A DNA stretch of 20,078 bases from Gemmatimonadota bacterium (GTDB lineage: Bacteria > Gemmatimonadota > Gemmatimonadetes > Gemmatimonadales > GWC2-71-9): contig JAOTWK010000022.1 in the NCBI GenBank assembly GCA_029862935.1, positions 1 to 20,078 on the forward strand, in the 5' to 3' direction. The position numbers were made by a program, and so were the translations under genes. Below are positions 14,253 to 20,078 of the stretch, one piece after another; position 1 is the stretch's first letter; every line of letters starts with the position of its first letter. The notes below the pieces were generated by a model. It saw only the letters and a list, made by a program, of their open reading frames with translations. It searched no databases and was not told the DNA's origin.

Positions 14253-14375
14253 CTGTCGGCTGGCAGCGTGGCTGCGGACGGACTACGACGGTCGGAGACG
14301 GCCCAAGACGGACCGAGACGAGTCTAGTGCTCGTCAACGTCGCCGATATCGTCTCTGCTCCTCCTGCCCCTCCTG
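14251..14375. repeat. Composite repeat: 7-nt, 10-nt, GTC and C-rich units
   Basis: It starts at the sufE stop codon. There are 7-nt units (AGCTGTC, GGCTGGC, AGCGTGG, 14251-14271), then five 10-nt units (GACGGACTAC, GACGGTCGGA, GACGGCCCAA, GACGGACCGA, GACGAGTCTA, 14277-14326). CGTC-bearing units at 14332-14353 and C-rich 9-nt units CTCCTCCTG and CCCCTCCTG (14358-14375) follow. The order is the same as at 4612-4760. The remaining 90 nt before the exchanger gene contain a TATAGC (14428-14433) that could be a -10 box, but no matching -35 was found. Confidence 0.75.
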
Positions 14376-14465
14376 CCTAGGCTGGGCGATGGTCCGCGCC
14401 CCGCCATCCTACCGACGCCTTCCACGCTATAGCTTACAGGGCCCACAAACGGAGAACTCAACACC

Positions 14466-15410
14466 GTGGCGGTGACCATCGCGCTCCTTGTGGGAGCGCT
14501 GGCGCTACTGTATGTCGGCGGAGAGGCGCTCGTTCGCGGAGCGTCGACACTGGCGTCGCAGCTCGGCGTCTCCGCTCTGGCCATTGGGCTCACCGTGGTC
14601 GCATTCGGAACGAGCACCCCAGAGTTGGCGGTGTCGGTCGACGCGGCGCTCGCAGGAGCAATCGACATCTCCGTCGGCAACGTCGTCGGCTCCAACATTG
14701 CGAACGTCACGCTCATCCTCGGTCTGGCAGCCCTCATTCGCCCGGCGGTCGTCCAGGCCAAGGTCGTCCTCCTCGACACACCCCTCATGATCCTCGCGTC
14801 TGTTGCCCTCGTCGGTGTACTCGCGAACGGCGTAGCCTCACGGTTAGAGGGCGCCTTGCTCGTACTCGGATTGGCGATCTACGTCGTGTTCACCTTCTGG
14901 GAAGGACGGCGAGAGTCAGGTCGGATTCGTGATGAATTTTCCGCGGCAGTTCCAAAGTCTCCCACCAGGGCGATATGGAGTGTGATCTTCGTGCTCGTCG
15001 GGTTGGGATTGCTCGCAGGTGGCGGTCACCTCCTGGTCACCGTGGCCGTCTCGCTCGCAACCTCCCTAGGTGTCAGCCAGGCGACAATCGGCCTCACCAT
15101 CGTTGCGGTGGGTACCAGCCTCCCAGAACTCGCGACGTCTGTCATCGCCTCCGCGCGTGGTCAGGGCGACATTGCCGTCGGCAACGTCGTCGGAAGTAAC
15201 ATGTTCAACATCCTCGGCATTCTGGGTACCACCGCGGTCATTCATCCACTGAGATTGGGAGGCATCAGCGTGATCGATCTCGGTACGATGGTGGCGGCCT
15301 CAGGCGCTCTCATGATTCTGCTGTACGCCCGTCATCGGCTCGGTCGTGTGGCCGGATCCCTCCTCCTCGCAAGCTTCGTCGCCTATGTAGGCTGGCTGAT
15401 CGCCGCCTGA
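14466..15410 (+). CDS. YrbG-type Na+/Ca2+ exchanger
   Basis: A 314-residue inner-membrane cation antiporter of the Ca2+/cation antiporter (CaCA) superfamily, YrbG subgroup, with about ten hydrophobic segments. The two inverted alpha-repeats that bind the cation are intact: GTSTPE (48-53) with GNVVGSNIAN (71-80), and GTSLPE (216-221) with GNVVGSNMFN (239-248). The two Glu residues E53 and E221 are the expected ligands. A short charged loop (about 146-165) divides the halves. It probably exports Ca2+ in exchange for Na+ or H+. The start is a GTG with GGAG 11 nt upstream, a little far. It converges on the permease gene of the right-hand operon with a 37-nt gap. Confidence 0.92.
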   Translation: MAVTIALLVGALALLYVGGEALVRGASTLASQLGVSALAIGLTVVAFGTSTPELAVSVDAALAGAIDISVGNVVGSNIANVTLILGLAALIRPAVVQAKVVLLDTPLMILASVALVGVLANGVASRLEGALLVLGLAIYVVFTFWEGRRESGRIRDEFSAAVPKSPTRAIWSVIFVLVGLGLLAGGGHLLVTVAVSLATSLGVSQATIGLTIVAVGTSLPELATSVIASARGQGDIAVGNVVGSNMFNILGILGTTAVIHPLRLGGISVIDLGTMVAASGALMILLYARHRLGRVAGSLLLASFVAYVGWLIAA

Positions 15411-15447
15411 GCTTGGTCGACCTCGGTCGAGCCTCCACTGCGTTCAC

Positions 15448-16467
15448 TCAACGACCGACATGCGTCGGGAGATAGCGGCTGGAGCGGTACAGCGCGTAGT
15501 CCACACCCGCCAACAGGACCAACGCCCCGGCCGCCCACATCAGCAGGTCGGCACTCAGGGGAATGAGAATCAGCGAGGTCACGAACTCCACGAGAATGAG
15601 GAAGATCAGTAGCCAGGCGATGTGGTGGCGAGTCATCCAACCGCACAACATAGCGCCGACCGGCGCGCCCACCACCACGATGGGCACGGCTGCCAGCCAC
15701 CATGCCTGGATCTGAGGTGTGAAGTCGTCGAGCACGAACAGATGCAGGCCGAAACCGACCAACGAGTTTCCCGCCATCAGGATCACCGACGTTGGCGTGG
15801 CCACTTTTTCGCTCACCCTGAAGAGCAAGACCAGCAGCGCAAACGTGACGATGTCGATACCATTGCCCACCAAGCCACTCATGATGCCGCCAAGAAGACC
15901 GGCCAGTGCGAGCAGCATCACTTCCCGCCCGCCGAACAGGGATAGGTCGCTGTGGGTAGCGCGATCAACGCGATTCAGCAACCACAGGGTAACGGCGAAG
16001 CTGGCCAACATGAGGGTGAAGCTGATGCGGACCACCACCGGCGACACGAGCGGCGACAGCCAGAAACTGCTGAGCGCGATACCGGGGATACCGGCGAGAC
16101 TGGCACACAGTATCGCTCGCCAGCTCACCCGGATACGCATGAACAGGATCAGCAGCGACGCGGCCGTCATGCCGACGCTCTGGATAGCCAGGGAGAAGAT
16201 CCGCGCATCGGAGGGCGCGATCGCGAGCACCTTGGTGAAGATCGGGAATGCCACCGCCCCACCACCTTCGCTGGTGGCACCCGCAATGAGCGAGCCGAAC
16301 GCCATTGTGAGGCTGACGGGCCAATGCGTCTCTAGAGCCTGCACCGCCCGCTGACCGCCCCACAGAAACCACGCCGTCCACACCAGGAGCGTCATGACGG
16401 CGTGAAAGTAGGGCGTGGACCGAGGCGCTCGCCTCCTGACGCCTCTTGAGAGACGGGTGTCGATCAT
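15448..16467 (-). CDS. TauE/SafE (TSUP) family membrane permease
   Basis: A 339-residue protein with about eight or nine hydrophobic segments. The glycine-rich stretches GSLIAGATSEGGGAVAFP and LAGLLGGIMSGLVGNGID mark the two repeats of the sulfite exporter TauE/SafE (TSUP) family, whose members move sulfite, taurine-derived sulfonates, thiosulfate or other small organic anions. The start is placed at the ATG at 16467, whose four bases ATGA overlap the stop of the upstream amidohydrolase gene. A longer frame to 16608 would lie inside that gene and begins with a basic, non-membrane sequence. It is the last gene of the right-hand operon and, by position, probably exports or imports that pathway's product or substrate. 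Its cargo cannot be read from sequence. Confidence 0.88.
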   Translation of the reverse strand: MIDTRLSRGVRRRAPRSTPYFHAVMTLLVWTAWFLWGGQRAVQALETHWPVSLTMAFGSLIAGATSEGGGAVAFPIFTKVLAIAPSDARIFSLAIQSVGMTAASLLILFMRIRVSWRAILCASLAGIPGIALSSFWLSPLVSPVVVRISFTLMLASFAVTLWLLNRVDRATHSDLSLFGGREVMLLALAGLLGGIMSGLVGNGIDIVTFALLVLLFRVSEKVATPTSVILMAGNSLVGFGLHLFVLDDFTPQIQAWWLAAVPIVVVGAPVGAMLCGWMTRHHIAWLLIFLILVEFVTSLILIPLSADLLMWAAGALVLLAGVDYALYRSSRYLPTHVGR

Positions 16468-17183
16468 CGGCGCCGACTTTGCGAGTCGAAGATACCGGCG
16501 ACGGCGTCGACCATGCGGCGTTGGACACCGGGTTGCCCCACGAGTCGTTGATTCAACTCGATCTCGATCCCGATGTAGCGGCCGGCTGGAAGTTGTCGTC
16601 GACACCACGTGGTGAACCCGTCGCTGGTACCGCGGTACGGGTAGTTCCTTCGCACCGAGAAGCCGCGTGCTTCGAGAAGGCTCTCGAGCTCGTTGGCCAG
16701 CTGACGTTCCCGTGTTCGGCCAGGATCGTATAGCAGCCCGACATCCACGCGACGTACCATGCCGTGCAGTATGGGCGTGAAACTGTGGATGCTCAGGTGA
16801 ACGCAGCCGCCGGCACCTCGGGTGGCGCGTTCGATGACGCGGAGTGCCTCAGTTCGCCAGGGCGCGTGATAGGTCGCGATCCGGCGCGCACGCTCCGCCG
16901 AGGTGAGCGCCGCGTTGCCCGGCACCCGAGTGCCGAAGGCCACCTTTGGCACGACACGCGGATGATGCGGACTCCGATTGAGATCGGCGACGAGCCGAGA
17001 GTATGTGCCTACGACCGCCGGGCACTCCAGTTGTGCCGCAAGCGCGCGTGCGAGCCGCGCCGCGCCCTTGTCCCACGCGATGTGCGACTTCCGCTGGATG
17101 GCACTCAGGCCGAGCGATCCCACACTCCGCGGGAACCGCCGGCTAGCATGCTCGCAGGTGAGAACGAGCCCTCGTCGACTCAC
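16464..17183 (-). CDS. N-formylglutamate amidohydrolase-family protein
   Basis: A 239-residue zinc amidohydrolase-like protein of the N-formylglutamate amidohydrolase (FGase) family, which is related in fold to zinc carboxypeptidases. Motifs are LTCEHAS with E11 and H12, HIAWDKG (34-40), SRLVADLNRS (62-71), SIHSFTP with H133 and GIEIELNQ with E207 and E209. These fit the metal site and general base. The start is given as the GTG at 17183, which forms a GTGA overlap with the stop of the upstream ligase gene; the GTG at 17192 would add three residues. There are no histidine-degradation genes nearby, so classical N-formylglutamate breakdown (HutG) is unlikely. In this operon it more likely removes an acyl group or cuts an amide bond in the ligases' product; this is inference. 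Confidence 0.87.
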   Translation of the reverse strand: MSRRGLVLTCEHASRRFPRSVGSLGLSAIQRKSHIAWDKGAARLARALAAQLECPAVVGTYSRLVADLNRSPHHPRVVPKVAFGTRVPGNAALTSAERARRIATYHAPWRTEALRVIERATRGAGGCVHLSIHSFTPILHGMVRRVDVGLLYDPGRTRERQLANELESLLEARGFSVRRNYPYRGTSDGFTTWCRRQLPAGRYIGIEIELNQRLVGQPGVQRRMVDAVAGIFDSQSRRR

Positions 17184-18427
17184 CCGTCCCACGGCCGGTT
17201 GACGCGCAGGCAGGCGGCGAGCTCCTCGTATACCTCACGGATGGCGGCCTGCTGCTTCGGTCCGCTCCTGTCCGCGTGGCGCCGCACTCGCGACACGATA
17301 CGCTCCGAAAGGTTGCCGCGGGCGATGCGGTCGGTCACCAGCGAAAGGTAGGCGCGCTCTGCCACGGGAACGCGTGATTGGATCTGATCCGCCAGCAGCT
17401 CCAGTACGTCTCGGGCCGTGCGCGACCGCGTGCGGCGTCCCCTCAAGTGAGGCGCCTCGACGGTCGCGGCCCGTCCGCGTTGAATCACCGCCGTGAAGTC
17501 GCTGACGAGCACGTGGTGGTCTGGCAGCGCCATGCTCCCGTCCTCGAGTTGCGCCACCATCCATCGGAGCGCCGCCCGGATGAAGACCGCGACCGCGACG
17601 TCCGCCTTGACGCACTCTTGCATGTCGAGCACGCGGATCTCGATAGCGCGGCGCATGAAGCGCATGATCGCGCCACGGGAATTTACCCATTCGTGCTGCA
17701 GGATGTCCCCGCCAGGGACGTCGTCCAGGGCACGGTAAATGGGCTGGAGAATTCGGCGCCGGTAGTCGCGGTACGACCCGACGAGCTCCGGCACGACGGC
17801 GCCTGCGATCAGCGGAATGCGACGCTGATTGTCACGGTAGAAGGCCAGCCGATTGTCGACATGCGGCCCAATGCGCCCTTCGTAGACCGGGGAGCTGGCT
17901 GAGAGCGCCGGCAGGTACGGGATCAAACAGGCGATCGCATTGTGGAGTCGCATCGTCTGCTCTTCCGTACCGAACGGGAGGTTGACGTGACTCGCCTGCA
18001 CGTTGAGCCAGCCGTGTCCGCGTATTCCAAATATGCGGTCGTACGTGCCGTAGATGCGGCGTCCGGCACGGCGCCATAACTGGGTCTCTTCTGGACGCAT
18101 GAACGGGTGCATGCCCGTTGGGAGAAGGCGGGCACCGAACTGTGAGTCCAGCAGCGTCGCGAACCGGTCGAGCCCGTTGACGAGCTGCCGCTCGATCCGG
18201 TCGAGGCTTCGCTGCGGCCGGATCGTTTTGATCTCGAACACGTGCGCGGCCAGTTCGTTCGAGAACCCCACGTTGGCGGATTCGATATCGGAGGTCGGCC
18301 GTCCGCCATGTCGGTGAAAGGCCGCCTCGACGAGGCACTGTGGGGTGAGATCCGCGTCGACCACTGGATATTCGAGCTCGAGGCCGACGACCTCGAACAG
18401 CCGGTACGGGCGCCGCTCCGCGGTCAT
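17180..18427 (-). CDS. GCS2-like carboxylate-amine ligase
   Basis: A 415-residue ATP-dependent ligase of the glutamate-cysteine ligase family 2 (GCS2/YbdK, COOH-NH2 ligase) group, with a glutamine-synthetase-like fold. Members join a carboxylate, often the gamma-carboxyl of Glu, to an amine. Visible active-site elements are GLELEY with E17 and E19, SNELAAHVFEIKT with E58 and E65, ASHVNLPFG (145-153), SASSPVYEG (176-184) and EIRVLDMQE (263-271), all in family order. The Arg-rich C-terminal half (330-415) is longer than in minimal YbdK proteins. It overlaps the ATP-grasp gene upstream by ATGA and the amidohydrolase gene downstream by GTGA. The substrate is unknown; gamma-glutamyl-amino acid formation is the family default. 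Confidence 0.87.
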   Translation of the reverse strand: MTAERRPYRLFEVVGLELEYPVVDADLTPQCLVEAAFHRHGGRPTSDIESANVGFSNELAAHVFEIKTIRPQRSLDRIERQLVNGLDRFATLLDSQFGARLLPTGMHPFMRPEETQLWRRAGRRIYGTYDRIFGIRGHGWLNVQASHVNLPFGTEEQTMRLHNAIACLIPYLPALSASSPVYEGRIGPHVDNRLAFYRDNQRRIPLIAGAVVPELVGSYRDYRRRILQPIYRALDDVPGGDILQHEWVNSRGAIMRFMRRAIEIRVLDMQECVKADVAVAVFIRAALRWMVAQLEDGSMALPDHHVLVSDFTAVIQRGRAATVEAPHLRGRRTRSRTARDVLELLADQIQSRVPVAERAYLSLVTDRIARGNLSERIVSRVRRHADRSGPKQQAAIREVYEELAACLRVNRPWDG

Positions 18428-20043
18428 GACTCGGTGCGTCGGTCGCGCGGGGCGCGAATGCGGTTCAGCAGCGTGCTGATGATCGCATCGTAGATCCCGT
18501 CCCGCTCAACGGCGTCCTCGTCACCCTCCATGATATTGGGATTGTCGTTCACCTCGATCACGACCGCGCCCGCTTTGGTCTCCTTGAGGTCCACGCCGTA
18601 GAGACCCTCCCCAATGAGGGAGGCCGAGTCGAGCGCCAGGCGGGAGACGTCCGCCGGCACCTCGGAAAAGGGGACCGCTTCCACCTTGCCGTAGCGAGTC
18701 CTGCCCGTCTTCCAGCGGCCCACGATCTGCCAGTGGTCTTTGACCATGTGGTACTTCGCCGCAAAGAGCAGCGCGCCGTCGAGCACGCCGATACGCCAGT
18801 CGAACGGCGTCGGTGTGAACTCCTGCGCGATCAGGAGCGGGGAGCGCCGGAACATCTCCTTGCTCAGGCGCTCGAACTCCTCGATCGTCGTTGCCTTCTT
18901 CACTGCGTGCGAGAACGTTCCGTCGGGCACCTTGAGGATCATCGGAAAACCAAGTGCGGCCACCTCGGCCGAAGGCGTCGTGCGCGAAATGATTTCGGTG
19001 TGCGGAGTCGGGATCGCGTGCTTTTCAAACAGTTCGTGCAGGTACACTTTGTTACTGCATCGCATGATCGACCGCGGGTCGTCGATCACCGGGATATCGA
19101 GACTTTCAGCGACTCGACTGAACGTGAACGCGTAGTGGTCGATGGCCGTCACCGTGCGGATGAACAGGGCGTCGTACTCCGCAAGCCTCGAGAGATCCTC
19201 GCGCCCAATCACTTCGAACAGTGCGTTGCGCCGCTCTGCTGCCCGCTCGAACCGTTCGAGCGTCCCTTCGTCGGTCGGCGAGTAGGGGTCCTGTTCGTCG
19301 AACAGGCAGGCAATCCGGAACGGACGATCTTCCGTGGTGTCCGCCGTACGGCGGCGCAGCCGATCCTTGCCCAACTCGCTCTTCAGCAGCTCGGTCTCAT
19401 CGGCGTTGAGCGTGTCCAGCGACACCGGACAGATCTGCCCGATCTGCCATTCTTCCTCGTCGGGGTCCCAGTAGAGACGGATGCGGAGCAACGGGACTGG
19501 ATACACCTTGAACACCGCCGACGCGATGCGGCGGAATTCGGGCTCAGTGGTCCGGCCCAGGATGCTCGTGATCTCGCGATACGTGCGTGAGACTCGCTCG
19601 TACCGCGGTACCGCATCACCACCCGCGGCGGCCATCATCGGTTGCGGCGGCTGTTCCGCCTTCGGACCGGGATCGGGTTCCGGAACAATGAGACGTGGGA
19701 TCAAACGGTGGCCGCCCCTGGCGATCCGGTACTCGATCGTTTCGAGTCCGGCCTCCTGCAGCGTCCGGAAGTAGACGAACGGGTCGGTGATTGCCTGAAT
19801 CGTTTCCAGCGTCGGGATCGTGCGGTGCTTCCGCGCCTCGCCGAGCAGCGACACGTAATACCCACGACTCAAGTACTGGAACGACCGGCACAGGTTCACG
19901 ATCGTCAGCCCCTCATCGACCGTCTGCCCCTCGCCAGCGAGATAATCGTCTGCCGTCACCAGTTGGACGTCGTCGAGCTTCCGCCCCGCGGGAAGATCGG
20001 TCACGACCACCACGCTGCTGCGGGGCTTGCGCGGTGCGGTCAT
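18424..20043 (-). CDS. RLAN-domain RimK-like ATP-grasp ligase
   Basis: A 539-residue two-part ligase. Residues about 10-165 match the RimK-like ATP-grasp N-terminal (RLAN) domain, recognised from CRSFQYLSRGYYVSLLGEAR (52-71) and the following HRTIPT. A middle section (240-300) is the pre-ATP-grasp fold. The ATP-grasp proper (about 305-530) has SNK (330-332), PMILKVPDG with K371, QEFTP (407-411), DWR (415-417), GVDLKE with D485, and the metal loop EVNDNPN with E497 and N499/N501/N503. Family members join amino acids to peptides or proteins (RimK, glutathione synthetase, cyanophycin-type enzymes). The ATG at 20043 sits in an ATGA that would overlap a gene beyond the edge. No strong ribosome-binding site is seen, in keeping with coupled translation. 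Confidence 0.9.
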   Translation of the reverse strand: MTAPRKPRSSVVVVTDLPAGRKLDDVQLVTADDYLAGEGQTVDEGLTIVNLCRSFQYLSRGYYVSLLGEARKHRTIPTLETIQAITDPFVYFRTLQEAGLETIEYRIARGGHRLIPRLIVPEPDPGPKAEQPPQPMMAAAGGDAVPRYERVSRTYREITSILGRTTEPEFRRIASAVFKVYPVPLLRIRLYWDPDEEEWQIGQICPVSLDTLNADETELLKSELGKDRLRRRTADTTEDRPFRIACLFDEQDPYSPTDEGTLERFERAAERRNALFEVIGREDLSRLAEYDALFIRTVTAIDHYAFTFSRVAESLDIPVIDDPRSIMRCSNKVYLHELFEKHAIPTPHTEIISRTTPSAEVAALGFPMILKVPDGTFSHAVKKATTIEEFERLSKEMFRRSPLLIAQEFTPTPFDWRIGVLDGALLFAAKYHMVKDHWQIVGRWKTGRTRYGKVEAVPFSEVPADVSRLALDSASLIGEGLYGVDLKETKAGAVVIEVNDNPNIMEGDEDAVERDGIYDAIISTLLNRIRAPRDRRTES

Positions 20044-20078
20044 GTGGCGCCTCGTCGCGCACCGAGCGTCAGCAGCAC
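20040..20078 (-). CDS. Possible C-terminal end of an upstream operon gene (cut by the window)
   Basis: On the minus strand the frame entering from the right edge is open for 12 codons (VLLTLGARRGAT) and stops at a TGA (20042-20040) that overlaps the ATP-grasp start as ATGA. The other three junctions of this operon have exactly this arrangement, so a fifth gene is likely. Too little is present to name the product. Confidence 0.45.
   Translation of the reverse strand: MLLTLGARRGAT

Noticed and set aside
16468..16608. N-terminal extension of the TSUP permease
   Set aside because: It lies inside the amidohydrolase gene, is Arg-rich, and the ATGA overlap at 16464-16467 gives a better start.

Overview
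The window is high-GC bacterial DNA, densely coded on both strands, with no rRNA, tRNA, transposase, integrase or CRISPR array that I can see. The gene content fits a free-living Gram-negative-type bacterium: several exported proteins, two with lipobox signal peptides, a bS21 gene, a Ser/Thr kinase with a PEGA domain, secreted polysaccharide hydrolases, and spacers full of short periodic repeats. My best guess is Gemmatimonadota or a similar soil phylum. This is an impression from protein style, not a placement by marker gene.

Layout. 0-2.1 kb: a class II aldolase/adducin-family enzyme (+) converges on an exported M20 amidohydrolase (-). 2.3-4.6 kb (-): a Ser/Thr kinase with a transmembrane segment and PEGA domain is coupled by a GTGA overlap to an exported protein with TPR-like and FlgD-like parts. 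4.8-5.65 kb (+): a methionine-rich lipoprotein. 5.65-6.36 kb: a gene-free stretch of repeats ending in a strong terminator and possibly a small RNA. 6.36-6.86 kb (+): a cold-shock protein and ribosomal protein bS21, separated by a 13-bp hairpin. 7.0-8.56 kb (+): a radical SAM protein with a cobalamin-binding-like N-terminus. 8.7-12.6 kb: a GH16 lipoprotein (+) and an exported GH13 pullulanase-type enzyme (-), tail to tail. 12.9-14.25 kb (+): a thiosulfate sulfurtransferase followed by a SufE-like sulfur acceptor. 14.5-15.4 kb (+): a YrbG-type Na+/Ca2+ exchanger. 15.45 kb to the right edge (-): a compact operon, read right to left, of an RLAN/RimK-like ATP-grasp ligase, a GCS2-like carboxylate-amine ligase, an N-formylglutamate amidohydrolase-family protein and a TauE/SafE-type membrane permease. 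All junctions are 4-nt start/stop overlaps, and the same overlap at the right edge suggests a fifth gene upstream.

Two things deserve attention. First, the right-hand operon pairs two amide-bond-forming ligases with a hydrolase and a permease. It looks like a pathway that makes, trims and moves a small peptide or amide whose product I cannot name. Second, every spacer longer than 200 nt (2061-2261, 4562-4786, 5654-6360, 12604-12876, 14253-14465) carries pieces of one family of composite repeats. These combine 7-nt AGC(T/C)NTC units, 10-nt GACGGNCNNN units, 9-nt GTCGTCNNN units and C-rich 9-nt CCCCTCCTG units, usually in that order, and they often form hairpins. No gene-gene overlap or short spacer has them.
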